This document shows positions 8,561-17,934 of a stretch of 64,000 nt of DNA, one piece after another. The notes beneath the pieces were generated by a model. It made no database searches. It was not told the origin of the DNA and worked only from the letters and a program-made list of their open reading frames with translations. Each line of letters begins with the position of its first letter. The stretch's first letter is position 1. The DNA is from Gammaproteobacteria bacterium (GTDB lineage: Bacteria > Pseudomonadota > Gammaproteobacteria > Pseudomonadales > Pseudohongiellaceae), in contig PASF01000009.1 in NCBI GenBank assembly GCA_002711845.1, positions 124,001 through 188,000 of the forward strand, written 5' to 3'. Made by a program: the position numbers and the translations under genes.

Positions 8561-10351
8561 ATGTCTTCGCTTATTCTGAGCCGTCGTGATATCGATTTTA
8601 TGCTGTATGAGTGGCTGAACGCCGAGTCGCTGGTGACCCTGCCCCGATACGCTGATCACTCCCGCGAAACCTTTGATGCCGTGCTGGACCTGAGTGCGCA
8701 GATGGCAACCGAGCATTTCGCCAGTCACAACAAGAAAAATGATGCCAATGAACCCTGGTTCGATGGCGAAACGGTGCACATGATTCCTGAGGTCAAAGCC
8801 GCGCTGGATATATTCGCCGAAGCCGGATTGATTGCCGCAGGCCAGGATTACGACCTGGGTGGCATGCAATTACCAACGTTGGTCGAAAAAGCCTGTTTTG
8901 CCTGGTTTCTGGCGGCCAATGTGGGCACGGCGGCGTATCCCTTCCTGACCATTGGTAATGCCAATCTGCTGTTGAGTTACGGCACCACAGAGCAGCAAAA
9001 GACTTGGGTACAGCCCATGATGGACGGTCGCTTTTTCGGCACCATGTGCCTGTCCGAGCCTCAGGCCGGGTCGTCGCTGGCTGATATCAGCACGCGAGCA
9101 GAACCGGACGGTCAGGAGCGTTACCGCTTGTTTGGCAACAAGATGTGGATTTCCGGTGGTGAACACGGCCTGTCGGACAATATTGTCCATCTGGTGCTGG
9201 CCCGGTTACCGGATGCGCCGCCCGGGGTGAAGGGCATTTCCCTGTTTATCGTTCCCCGGCATCTGCTTAACGACGATGGCTCAGTGGGCGAGCACAACGA
9301 TGTGGTACTGGCAGGCTTGAACCACAAGATGGGCTATCGCGGGACCACCAATACCCTGCTCAATTTCGGGGAGGGCAAGTTCCTGCCCGATGGCAAACCG
9401 GGTGCAGTCGGTTATCTGGTGGGCGAGCCGCACAAAGGCCTGTCCTGCATGTTCCACATGATGAACGAGGCCCGCATCGGTGTCGGCCTGGGCGCCGCCG
9501 CGCTGGGATACACCGGTTACCTGCATGCCCTGGACTACGCCAGGCAGCGCAAACAGGGCAGGGCGCCCGGTGCCAAGGAACCGTCACTGCCGGCAATTGC
9601 CATTATCGAGCACACCGATGTGAAACGTATGTTGCTGGCCCAGAAGGCCTATGTGGAAGGCGGCCTCGGGCTCAATCTGTATTGTGCCCGGCTGGTCGAT
9701 GAGGAACGGACCAGCACCGGCGACGATAAAGCCCGGGCCACGCTGTTGCTGGATATGTTGACGCCAGTGGCCAAGAGCTGGCCATCGCAATGGTGTCTGG
9801 AGGCCAACAACCTGGCCATTCAGGTACACGGGGGTTACGGCTATACTCGTGACTACAATGTGGAGCAGTTTTACCGGGATAACCGGCTGAACCCGATCCA
9901 CGAGGGTACACACGGCATTCAGGCGCTTGACCTGCTTGGACGCAAGGTGGTCATGCAGGACGGGCTGGGACTGGATGTGTTGCTGAACCTGATTCAGGCG
10001 TCGACCGCACAGGCGGCGGAACTGCCCGAACTGGCTGAAGCAGGCGCGCAACTGGATGCCGTGGTGTACCGGCTGGCCGACGTCACCCGCAAGCTTCATG
10101 GCAGCGGTCAGCCAGCGCTGGCGCTGGCCAATGCCGCCGTCTACCTGGAAGCCTTTGGTCATACCGTGGTGGCCTGGATATGGCTCGAACAGATGCTGGC
10201 CGCAGCCGGAAAAGCAGGGGATTTCTATGCGGGTAAACAGCAGGCGGGTCAATGGTTTTTTGCCTGGGAGTTGCCCAAGACCGAACAATGGCTGGATCTG
10301 CTGGCAAGCCTCGATGACACCTGTCTGACCATGCGTGATAATTGGTTCTGA
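8561..10351 (+). CDS. Acyl-CoA dehydrogenase with extra C-terminal domain (DmdC-like)
   Basis: A 596-residue FAD enzyme that introduces an alpha-beta double bond into an acyl-CoA. It is longer than the usual 380-residue dehydrogenases because of an added C-terminal domain, as in the DmdC/AidB-like branch. Visible motifs are MCLSEPQAGSSLAD (flavin and substrate contacts), QVHGGYGYTRDYNVEQFYRD, and IHEGTHGIQALDLLGRK, where E448 is the likely catalytic base. Some relatives act on 3-methylmercaptopropionyl-CoA in DMSP breakdown and others on ordinary acyl-CoAs; the sequence alone does not decide. It lies 51 bp after the TetR gene on the same strand. Confidence 0.88.
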   Translation: MSSLILSRRDIDFMLYEWLNAESLVTLPRYADHSRETFDAVLDLSAQMATEHFASHNKKNDANEPWFDGETVHMIPEVKAALDIFAEAGLIAAGQDYDLGGMQLPTLVEKACFAWFLAANVGTAAYPFLTIGNANLLLSYGTTEQQKTWVQPMMDGRFFGTMCLSEPQAGSSLADISTRAEPDGQERYRLFGNKMWISGGEHGLSDNIVHLVLARLPDAPPGVKGISLFIVPRHLLNDDGSVGEHNDVVLAGLNHKMGYRGTTNTLLNFGEGKFLPDGKPGAVGYLVGEPHKGLSCMFHMMNEARIGVGLGAAALGYTGYLHALDYARQRKQGRAPGAKEPSLPAIAIIEHTDVKRMLLAQKAYVEGGLGLNLYCARLVDEERTSTGDDKARATLLLDMLTPVAKSWPSQWCLEANNLAIQVHGGYGYTRDYNVEQFYRDNRLNPIHEGTHGIQALDLLGRKVVMQDGLGLDVLLNLIQASTAQAAELPELAEAGAQLDAVVYRLADVTRKLHGSGQPALALANAAVYLEAFGHTVVAWIWLEQMLAAAGKAGDFYAGKQQAGQWFFAWELPKTEQWLDLLASLDDTCLTMRDNWF

Positions 10352-10675
10352 TCGTCATTGTCCAGTTGTAACAAGTTGTGTCACCGCGCTGGCGCCGATC
10401 GGGGTGCCAGCGCCGGGTTGGGTCAAAGAATGGTGCCTGATTTGCCGAATACCACGTGTGGCTGCCTTCCTGTTACCTACCTGTAAACCTCCTATTTTCC
10501 TCCCCGAATGTTTACGGATTTGTGACTTATCATAATAGTTTGTCGTTTTGACGACAGTGTTCATGCGGCCTGGCAGTACACTGAGCGGGATGTGTTCGGG
10601 TTCCGTCGGGAGAAATGGAACCGGGACACGTCATGTATGGTCCCGATAAGCACAATAATAGGAGAGAGACTGCAT
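10352..10675 (+). other. Intergenic region before the TonB receptor gene
   Basis: No gene is visible in this 324-bp gap. A GC-rich hairpin (10387-10396 with 10103 bp-scale offset partner 10403-10412) just after the dehydrogenase gene lacks a T-run. An AT-rich patch with TATCATAAT near 10528-10536 is a possible -10 element without a convincing -35. The last 15 bases carry the GGAGAG ribosome site for the receptor. The receptor promoter must lie here, but I cannot place it with confidence. Confidence 0.35.
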
Positions 10676-13546
10676 ATGCCTGTCAAAAACTCAAAAAATT
10701 ATCTCAGAGCGATGATTCACGCCTGCATGAGTGGATCGTTGCTCCTGCCAGCGGCGGTACTTGCTCAGCAGAGCGATACCCCTGAAGTGGAAGAGGTGGT
10801 GGTAACCGGTTCCTTTATCCGGAACAGTGCCTTCGCGCAAAACAACCCCGTCGACACCGTGACCCAGAGCGACATCCTGGAATCAGGGGCGTCGAGCATG
10901 GGCAATTACATCCGTGATCTGCCGTATACCCAGAACACCAACACAGTTGCCAACGTCAATGCGGGTAATAGCGGTCCTCAGTCCAGTATTGGCACCACCT
11001 TCAACCTGCGCGGGCTGGGGGAAAACAGCACCCTGACGTTGCTGGATGGCACCCGTTCGGTTGATCCCGGCATCAATACCCTGTTGCCGGAAATCGCCAT
11101 TGATCGTCTGGAAGTGGTGCTCGACGGCGGTTCCGCACTTTACGGGTCCGATGCGGTCGCGGGTGTTGTCAACCTGATTCCGGTTAAAGAATTTGATGGC
11201 TTTCGGGTGCGTTTGTACCACCAGTTTGATGAGCCTCAGGATTTTGAAGACAACAAAATCGGTGTGATGTTCGGTCGTAACTTCAATAACGGCATAAACT
11301 ATGTTTTTGCTGCCGACTATGCACGCACGACACCGCTCATGATGTACGAGCGCCCACGTACGCTGCGGGCGGCCTACGGCTGGGCAAACTCCGGTAACCC
11401 AGGCGTTTGGCGCGAGCTGGACGGTGCAACAGCCAATCCGGGACAAGTACACGGGGGCCGTCTCGTTGGCGGCAACATGGTCGATCCAAGCTGCGGTACG
11501 TTTAATGAAGTAACCGACTTTGGCGCTGCCAACAACAACCCGTCGGGTATTCCGCGTCCGGGTAACAACTGCTTCTTTAACTACAATGCGCAATGGCCAT
11601 TGGCGGAAGGTAGAACCGAGTACAACATCTACCAGAACATGACATATGACCTCAATGATCGAGTTCAGCTTGACGCGCAGATGACCCTGGCGAATCGTGA
11701 AAGCGAAAACCACAACACCCTGAGCTATCAGTTGAATGCCAACAATCGGGAGGCACTGGTAGTGCCAGCGGCACACCCGGCGAATCCGTTCGGGATGGAT
11801 GTTGGCCCCCAGTTGTGGCGACCGTTTGCTGCTGCGGGAACCTTGCCAAGTTACGCTGACCCCAAAACGGGCGCGCGTAAACAAACCTACGATGACACGA
11901 TCCAGCGTTATAAAGTGGGCGCCCGATTCGACCTGAATAGCTCTTGGACGGCGAACACGTCTTATTCCTGGCAGCGCGTGCATCGCGATTACACGGCGCG
12001 CATGATCAATATGCCCAACCTGGCTTCGGCACTGATCGGACAAGGTGGCCCTAATGGCAATGAATGGTTTAACCCGTTTGGATCTGCTGACACACGATCA
12101 CCATTCTACGATGCCAATACTACGGCCAACAGCCAGGCATTGGTCGACTGGATCGCACCCACGGTGCCCTTTAGAACATCTCAGCAAGAATTAATGGTGT
12201 TTGAAGTCAATGCCACCGGTGATCTGTACGAATTGCCTGCCGGTATGGCCCAAATGGCAATTGGCTACCAGATGCGCGACATTGATGAGTGGAATTATGC
12301 CAATCCACTGTCTGCTGCCGGCAGAGACTACAACACCAGTGTCATCGATACGCCACCGACAACGCGTAACTACGGTAGCCGTGTGCAGGCAGCCTATCTG
12401 GAATTCGAAGTGCCGTTGCTGGATACCCTTGATGCCCAGATAGCCGTGCGTCATGAAAATTTCACTACTTATGATCTGCAAACCACAACGCCGAAGGTGG
12501 CATTGCGCTGGGAAGCATTACCTGAATTGGCGGTTCGTGCGTCAATCGGTGAGAGCTTCCTGGCACCGACACCTGCTGATGCCCGTCCGTTTGATCCCAA
12601 TGAAAACTGTGGTGAGATTTTCTTCGGCAGCGACCCGATTACGGGTGGCGTGCTGAATGGTGGCGCAACCTGTTCATCGGGCAACCCTCGTCTGGATCCG
12701 GAAACATCGGATATCTGGAACGTAGGCTTCACCTGGGAACCGCTGGATGATCTGACTCTCAGTATGGATTATCAATCTATCGAGTACACAGATCGTATTC
12801 GGACATTGGGGACGCTGGATATCGTCGCCATCGAGTTCGAAGAAATGCTGGCGGCGATTGGTTCGACTCCGGCAGCCTATGACCCGACCCCCGGTTCGGC
12901 GACGCGGCAGGCGGCCAATGCCTGGATCGCGGGGGGTGGTTTACCAACGGTAACGCGGTCTTTGAACGATAATCAGCGGGTTTCGCGTGTTGTCAGACAG
13001 GCACAGAATGTCAGCACAGTCTGGGTCGATCTGGTGGATGCCCGAGCGAGCTATACGATGGATACCAATAACCTGGGTTCATTTACCGCGTCCATAAACG
13101 CCACCTATAATACCAAGTATGAATATGACGATGGTGGTGACGTGGTGGATGCACTGGGCAAACAAAATGGCCGCACCGGGATCGTGCCGCCTTTGCCTCA
13201 GGTAAAAGGCCAGGCTCGTTTGAGCTGGATTCGTGACAAGCACAATGCCTCGGCAAGCTGGAATTACCAGCATTATGTTGAGTTCGATGACAACGTCAAC
13301 AACGCGTTGACTGGCACACCGCCGCCGCCCGATGGCAAGATCCGGGCACAGGGTATTGTCAACGCGCAATATACCTACCTGATGGATCAGTACTTCGACA
13401 GTGAAGTGACCCTGAGCATTGGCGTCAGTAATCTGTTTGACGAGCTGCCACAGCGGCTGCCTATACTGGGTGGTTTTGAAAGCCGCCTGCATAGCCCGTG
13501 GGGCCGGCAGTTCTGGATTTCCGCGGACTGGCGTCCGGGGTTCTAA
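10676..13546 (+). CDS. TonB-dependent outer-membrane receptor
   Basis: This 956-residue protein imports a ligand across the outer membrane using TonB energy. A signal peptide with AAVLAQQ is followed by VEEVVVTGSFIR, typical of the plug start in the large Caulobacter/Xanthomonas-like receptor group. The plug spans about 40-170 with LRGLGENSTLTLLDG and LYGSDAVAGVVNLI. A long beta-barrel ends in an aromatic residue (RPGF). I start at the ATG at 10676, preceded by GGAGAG at a normal distance, rather than at an upstream in-frame ATG with no ribosome site. Substrate unknown; no siderophore or sugar genes are adjacent. A bidirectional terminator follows. Confidence 0.93.
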   Translation: MPVKNSKNYLRAMIHACMSGSLLLPAAVLAQQSDTPEVEEVVVTGSFIRNSAFAQNNPVDTVTQSDILESGASSMGNYIRDLPYTQNTNTVANVNAGNSGPQSSIGTTFNLRGLGENSTLTLLDGTRSVDPGINTLLPEIAIDRLEVVLDGGSALYGSDAVAGVVNLIPVKEFDGFRVRLYHQFDEPQDFEDNKIGVMFGRNFNNGINYVFAADYARTTPLMMYERPRTLRAAYGWANSGNPGVWRELDGATANPGQVHGGRLVGGNMVDPSCGTFNEVTDFGAANNNPSGIPRPGNNCFFNYNAQWPLAEGRTEYNIYQNMTYDLNDRVQLDAQMTLANRESENHNTLSYQLNANNREALVVPAAHPANPFGMDVGPQLWRPFAAAGTLPSYADPKTGARKQTYDDTIQRYKVGARFDLNSSWTANTSYSWQRVHRDYTARMINMPNLASALIGQGGPNGNEWFNPFGSADTRSPFYDANTTANSQALVDWIAPTVPFRTSQQELMVFEVNATGDLYELPAGMAQMAIGYQMRDIDEWNYANPLSAAGRDYNTSVIDTPPTTRNYGSRVQAAYLEFEVPLLDTLDAQIAVRHENFTTYDLQTTTPKVALRWEALPELAVRASIGESFLAPTPADARPFDPNENCGEIFFGSDPITGGVLNGGATCSSGNPRLDPETSDIWNVGFTWEPLDDLTLSMDYQSIEYTDRIRTLGTLDIVAIEFEEMLAAIGSTPAAYDPTPGSATRQAANAWIAGGGLPTVTRSLNDNQRVSRVVRQAQNVSTVWVDLVDARASYTMDTNNLGSFTASINATYNTKYEYDDGGDVVDALGKQNGRTGIVPPLPQVKGQARLSWIRDKHNASASWNYQHYVEFDDNVNNALTGTPPPPDGKIRAQGIVNAQYTYLMDQYFDSEVTLSIGVSNLFDELPQRLPILGGFESRLHSPWGRQFWISADWRPGF

Positions 13547-13570
13547 GTCTGTTGCCTGGAATCAAGGCAT

Positions 13571-13607
13571 AAAAAAAGGGCTGACACGCAAGTGTCAGCC
13601 CTTTTTT
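13571..13607. terminator. Bidirectional intrinsic terminator
   Basis: A perfect 10-bp stem, GGGCTGACAC (13578-13587) with GTGTCAGCCC (13592-13601), encloses the loop GCAA. It is flanked by seven A on the left and six T on the right. It can stop transcripts of the TonB receptor gene on plus and of the cold-shock gene on minus, which converge here. Confidence 0.92.
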
Positions 13608-13654
13608 GTTGAATTCGCGTTACTTCACAGCTCGGCGATTCAAACGCTGTCGTC

Positions 13655-13861
13655 TTACAGACCGATAACGTTTTCTGCCTGAAGGCCTTTGGCGCCTTTA
13701 GTCACGGTAAACTCAACACGCTGGCCTTCAGCCAGAGTTTTGAATCCAGCAGATTTGATGGCGCTGTAATGTACAAATACATCGGCGCCGCCGTCTTGCT
13801 GAATGAAGCCGAAGCCCTTGGATTCGTTGAAGAATTTAACCTGACCTGTCACTGTAGACAT
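13655..13861 (-). CDS. Cold-shock protein, CspA family
   Basis: A 68-residue single cold-shock domain that binds single-stranded nucleic acid and acts as an RNA chaperone. RNP1 is KGFGFIQ and RNP2 is DVFVHY, both intact. Length and sequence fit the CspA/CspD-like group; which paralogue it is cannot be stated. The nearest gene on the promoter side is about 400 bp away, leaving room for a long leader of the kind known for cold-inducible csp genes. Transcription ends at the shared terminator near 13.6 kb. Confidence 0.95.
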   Translation of the reverse strand: MSTVTGQVKFFNESKGFGFIQQDGGADVFVHYSAIKSAGFKTLAEGQRVEFTVTKGAKGLQAENVIGL

Positions 13862-14096
13862 AAAATATTCCTTGAAATTACTAAAATTAAATATGCACCG
13901 ATGGCGGAAGAGGACATGCTCTACAGAAATTCTGATACAGCAAACCTACGTACCGACAAGCGGTAAGCAGAAAAATACGATTACAAATACATTTACAGGA
14001 CGAGGGTCTACTTGCGGCACTTCGTATTGCAGATATAAATATAGCCGGTATTCTGGCTTGCCCCGCAGTCTACAGTAACGTCGGGGCAAGTCAATG
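13862..14096 (-). promoter_or_regulatory. Probable cold-shock gene promoter and long 5' leader
   Basis: On minus, TTGACT (14089-14094) and TAGACT (14067-14072) form a -35/-10 pair with 16-bp spacing. A perfect 9-bp inverted repeat, CTTGCCCCG (14057-14065) with CGGGGCAAG (14082-14090), surrounds the -10. A start near 14060 would give a leader of about 200 bases before the ATG, similar in scale to known cspA leaders. The leader is AT-rich. I do not see a convincing cold-box copy. The remaining bases up to 14261 hold no gene; a GGGGAG ribosome site for the next gene is at the end. Confidence 0.5.
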
Positions 14097-14261
14097 ACTA
14101 TTTATCGACGGCTGAGCAAGCAGCAGACCACTCTACAGGGTAAATTGTGCTTTCAGCCAGAGTGTCCGCCCGGCTCGCCGGAGATTTAGTGACTATTACA
14201 TTATCACAGATGCTGGGTTATCATTCGCGTCAAATAGAGACAATCAATGGGGAGTAAACGG

Positions 14262-15542
14262 ATGCGTTTCAAACAATTGCGATCAACGCTGGTGCTCGCG
14301 ACAGCCTCGCTGGTACTGACAGCACAGGGTTCTGCGCAGGACCTTTCCTACGCGACGCCCGAATCAGTGGGCATGTCCTCGGAGCGACTGGAACGCATTG
14401 CGCCGGTGCTCCAGCAATATGTGGACAGCGGGGAGCTGGTTGGCGTTGTAAGTATGCTGGCCCGCCGGGGCGAAGTTGTGCATTTTGAGGAGTTTGGTGA
14501 CCTGAACAAGAACACCGGCCAGGACCTTGAGACGGACAGTCTTTTTCGAATCTACTCCATGACCAAGCCCATCACCACGATGGCAGTGATGATGCTCTAC
14601 GAGGAAGGCAAACTGCAGCTCAATGATCCGGTGGCCCTTTATCTGCCGGCATTCTCCGACGTCCGGGTAGCCGGCGCTGGTGGCGCCCTGGTGTCTCCGC
14701 AGCGGCCGATGACCGTGCAGATGCTGATGACCCACAGTGCGGGGCTGACCTACGGTGTGTTCGGCGATACCATGATCGATCGTCAGTACCGTGACGCCAA
14801 CGTCATGACCAGTCCCGATCTTGATACATTTATTGAGCGTTTGGGACAGATCCCGCTACAGTACCAGCCCGGTACCCGTTTCCACTACAGTGTTGCCACG
14901 GATGTGCTGGGGGCGCTGGTAGAGGCTGTGTCCGGGCAGACGTTGGGTGAATTTTTTGAGCAGCGCATTTTCGCACCGCTGGAGATGGAGGACACGTTCT
15001 TTCAGGTGCCGGCGGATAAACTGAACAGGTTTGGCACCAACCATACTTTTGATCCGCAGGCTGGTGAGCTGGTGGTCAGTGATGCGCCCAGTACCAGTAA
15101 TTTTGTTAACCGGCAGACCTTTGAGTCTGGCGGCGGCGGGCTGTTGTCGACCGCAGAGGATTACATGAAGTTCAGCCAGATGGTGCTGAACGGCGGCGAG
15201 CTTGATGGCGTGCGTATCATCGGCAGCAAAACGCTGGAATATATGACTCAAAACCATCTGCCCGGCATTTTTGCTGACCATGGCGTGCATGCGCCGGATA
15301 CCCTGCCAGGTTTTGTGGACGGCACCGGATTCGGTCTGGGCTTTGCTGTTATTGAAGACCCGACAGCCGCCGGTGGTATCGGCTCCGAAGGGGAATACTA
15401 CTGGGGCGGAGCCGCAGGGACGATTTTCTGGATAGATCCGGTGGAGGAACTCATTGGTGTCGTGATGATCCAGCATATGAATGTGCAGGTGCCGTTGCGC
15501 GCGACATTCAAGGCACTGGCCTACGGTGCCATTGTCGATTAG
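14262..15542 (+). CDS. Serine hydrolase, class C beta-lactamase-like (family S12)
   Basis: A 426-residue exported protein with a signal peptide ending near QGSAQ. The catalytic SXXK motif is SMTK at 99-102, followed by a Tyr-Ser motif in FHYSVATD and a C-terminal GGAAGT segment in the place of the KTG box. The family includes carboxypeptidases, esterases and class C beta-lactamases, and this variant set fits an esterase or peptidase better than a true beta-lactamase. I use the ATG at 14262 because GGGGAG lies seven bases before it; an earlier in-frame ATG at 14247 has none. It stands alone, 62 bp before the KAS III gene. Confidence 0.85.
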   Translation: MRFKQLRSTLVLATASLVLTAQGSAQDLSYATPESVGMSSERLERIAPVLQQYVDSGELVGVVSMLARRGEVVHFEEFGDLNKNTGQDLETDSLFRIYSMTKPITTMAVMMLYEEGKLQLNDPVALYLPAFSDVRVAGAGGALVSPQRPMTVQMLMTHSAGLTYGVFGDTMIDRQYRDANVMTSPDLDTFIERLGQIPLQYQPGTRFHYSVATDVLGALVEAVSGQTLGEFFEQRIFAPLEMEDTFFQVPADKLNRFGTNHTFDPQAGELVVSDAPSTSNFVNRQTFESGGGGLLSTAEDYMKFSQMVLNGGELDGVRIIGSKTLEYMTQNHLPGIFADHGVHAPDTLPGFVDGTGFGLGFAVIEDPTAAGGIGSEGEYYWGGAAGTIFWIDPVEELIGVVMIQHMNVQVPLRATFKALAYGAIVD

Positions 15543-15604
15543 CCGGCTGACGCCAAAAGATGCTGTCGGCAGTAAAATAATATTGGGGAGAGAAGGAATC
15601 AGTC

Positions 15605-16744
15605 ATGCGCTTGCATCAGGCAGGTGATCGTGTCGTTATCAGTGGCGTTGGCCTCTGGACACCGGATCACGTTGTAACGAATACCGAACTGGTGCAGGCC
15701 TTGAATGCCTACGCCGACAAATACAATGACATGCATCAGGCAGCTATTGAAGCGGGTCATGTCAAGCCGGTGATGAAATCCGATCCCGAGTTCATCGAAA
15801 AAGCCAGTGGCATCAAACAGCGTCACGTGTACGTCAAAGACGGGATACTCGATACTGATCACATGCGTCCGCGGATACCGGAGCGGGGCGACGACGAGCT
15901 CAGTCACCAGGCCGAAATAGCACTGCATGCTGCCCGCAGCGCATTGGCTTCTGCCAACAAGCAAGCAGAGGACATTGATGCCGTTATCGTCAGCTGCGCC
16001 TACACACAGCGCGCCTATCCGGCCATTGCCATTGAGGTTCAGGACGCACTGGGAATTGATGGCTTCGGTTTTGACATGCTGGTGGCGTGTTCGGCGGCGA
16101 CCTTTGCCTTGCACCGTGCCTGGGAGATGGTGAAGTCGGGCTCTGCGCGGGCGGTGCTGGTGATAAATCCCGAACTGGTTTCGCCGCAGGTCAATTATTG
16201 TGACCGTGACAGCCACTTTATTTTTGGCGACGTCGCCACGGCGGTTGTTATCGAGCGGGCGGAAACAGCCGTCAGCGAACACTGTTTTGAGATTCTTGGC
16301 ACCCAGGCCAAGACACTTTATTCCAACAATATCCGTTCCAATTTTGGCTACATGTCGCGAGCTTTTGGCAGTGACCCGTTTGCCGCTGACAAGTTGTTTC
16401 ATCAGGAAGGGCGTTCGGTGTTCAAGGAAGTCTGCCCGATGGCGGCTGAACACCTGTCTGAACACCTGGCTCTGCATGGCCTGCAGCCGGCCGATGTCCG
16501 GCGCTGGTGGTTGCATCAGGCCAATATCAACATGAATCAGCTGATTTCGAAAAAACTGCTGGGTCGGCTGCCAAACGAAGATGAGGCGCCGATTGTGCTG
16601 GATCGCTACGCCAATACGGCGTCTGCGGGCTCCGTGATTGCGTTGTCACTGTATCACAAGGACCTGAAGCCGGGAGACATTGGCGTGCTGTGTTCTTTCG
16701 GCGCAGGTTATTCCATCGGCAGCCTGTTGTTGAAAAAACTGTGA
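15605..16744 (+). CDS. Beta-ketoacyl-ACP synthase III family enzyme
   Basis: A 379-residue condensing enzyme. The triad is complete: C162 in VACSAATF, H304 in WWLHQANINMN and N337 in RYANTASAGSV. It is about 60 residues longer than FabH, mainly through an insert in the first 100 residues (EKASGIKQRHV, DHMRPRIPERGDDELS). From memory this pattern matches the Pseudomonas PA3286-type enzyme, which primes fatty acid synthesis from a medium-chain acyl-CoA; function here is inference. The neighbours are a serine hydrolase and a barrel protein, and no other fatty acid synthesis gene is nearby, which argues against the housekeeping fabH. Confidence 0.88.
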   Translation: MRLHQAGDRVVISGVGLWTPDHVVTNTELVQALNAYADKYNDMHQAAIEAGHVKPVMKSDPEFIEKASGIKQRHVYVKDGILDTDHMRPRIPERGDDELSHQAEIALHAARSALASANKQAEDIDAVIVSCAYTQRAYPAIAIEVQDALGIDGFGFDMLVACSAATFALHRAWEMVKSGSARAVLVINPELVSPQVNYCDRDSHFIFGDVATAVVIERAETAVSEHCFEILGTQAKTLYSNNIRSNFGYMSRAFGSDPFAADKLFHQEGRSVFKEVCPMAAEHLSEHLALHGLQPADVRRWWLHQANINMNQLISKKLLGRLPNEDEAPIVLDRYANTASAGSVIALSLYHKDLKPGDIGVLCSFGAGYSIGSLLLKKL

Positions 16745-16779
16745 GTTGCCAGTTCGGCGTTTGATCATGGAGCAGTTGC

Positions 16780-17916
16780 ATGAAGTCAATTACCCCGCAG
16801 ATAATTAACAGCGTTTTGCCAGCGCTGGCAGCAACGTTGGCGGTGCTGCTCAGCTGGCCCGCCGGGTTGCAGGCAGCGACCCCTGCGGAGCGCGGACAAT
16901 GGATGGCAAGCATGGGGGCTTCGGGACTGCGACGCTTCTATGCATCGGGCAGTGATCTTGGTGAGATGGTAAACCGGGCGGTCAGCTATCAGACTGCACA
17001 ACGGGTGTTCAATCAGCAGCAGGCAAACCCGGAGACGGCGCCGTCGGCACAAGACATGCGGTCACGCTCTGATACCTGGGTGATGCAATCCGATTCACTG
17101 ATTCCGGTTGCTGATTCAGTCGCGCGGCCTGTGTTTCTGCGCACGCTGGTGCGTCTGGCAGGGCGCGACGAAGAGGGCCGTGTCGACAGCCGCAATGACC
17201 GGCTGGACCTGGGGCTGCTGTATGCGCCGAGCGCGGATTCCTTTGTCAGCGTCGGGATCGCCGGTGAAATTACCGATGCTGATATTTATTACGTCACGGG
17301 TCACACGCGAGGCAAGGCCTGGGGTCCCCGGTTTGATGCCGGTCTGGTGCTGGGTCCGGTCTGGGCAGTCGGCATGCGTGCGGACTACCTGCAGTTTGAC
17401 GGTGACAATGCGGTGACGGTGCCTACCGGACGTGGCCCGCTGACGATCACACGGGATGTGGAAACCCGGCGTCGTTATCTGCAGATCGATGCGATGGCGC
17501 GATTCAGCCAGTCCACATTACCCTGGTTGCCAGCTGGTTCAGTGCTGAGCTGGTCCAACAGCTTCCGGCATTTACACACCACAATTGAGCCGACGCGCAA
17601 CAGTCTGGGGCAGCTGGTTGCGGAGCCGTTTGGTTACCGCGAAAGGTTGAGCCTGGTCAGCACGGGGCTGAACCTGTCCTACCCGCTGGGCGATAATGGC
17701 CGTTGGAGCATCTACGGGGATGTGACGCTGGACTACGAACTGGAGACCAGCATGAATCACCCGATTGATGATCGCACGGCAGTCACACTGGGGTCGGGCC
17801 TTGTCAGACAGCTGGCCCGGGGTAAACGTGTGCAGTTGGAGTTTCAGCGTTATCAGCATACGCAGGACACCCGCTCGCGCAATAACCTGTCACTGATAGC
17901 GGTGGTGGATTTTTGA
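16780..17916 (+). CDS. Predicted outer-membrane beta-barrel protein
   Basis: A 378-residue protein with a long signal peptide cut near residue 33 (GLQA-AT). The last 230 residues alternate polar and hydrophobic positions in repeated strands and end in AVVDF, a typical barrel-assembly C-terminal signal with terminal Phe. The middle holds DNRLDLGLLYAPS-like strand pairs reminiscent of autotransporter barrels, but there is no long passenger. It begins 35 bp after the KAS III gene and may be co-transcribed. Specific function unknown. Confidence 0.65.
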   Translation: MKSITPQIINSVLPALAATLAVLLSWPAGLQAATPAERGQWMASMGASGLRRFYASGSDLGEMVNRAVSYQTAQRVFNQQQANPETAPSAQDMRSRSDTWVMQSDSLIPVADSVARPVFLRTLVRLAGRDEEGRVDSRNDRLDLGLLYAPSADSFVSVGIAGEITDADIYYVTGHTRGKAWGPRFDAGLVLGPVWAVGMRADYLQFDGDNAVTVPTGRGPLTITRDVETRRRYLQIDAMARFSQSTLPWLPAGSVLSWSNSFRHLHTTIEPTRNSLGQLVAEPFGYRERLSLVSTGLNLSYPLGDNGRWSIYGDVTLDYELETSMNHPIDDRTAVTLGSGLVRQLARGKRVQLEFQRYQHTQDTRSRNNLSLIAVVDF

Positions 17917-17934
17917 TGCCCAGACGGTGGGGCG

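Noticed and set aside
10387-10412. GC-rich hairpin after the DmdC-like gene as a terminator
   Set aside because: Nine of ten positions pair, but no T-run follows on either strand, so termination is not supported.
10883-12043. 386-codon antisense frame inside the TonB receptor gene
   Set aside because: Shadow frame with no recognisable protein features; the plus strand encodes a clear receptor.
13769-13966. 65-codon frame on plus across the cold-shock gene and leader
   Set aside because: Shadow of the cold-shock domain; no ribosome site.
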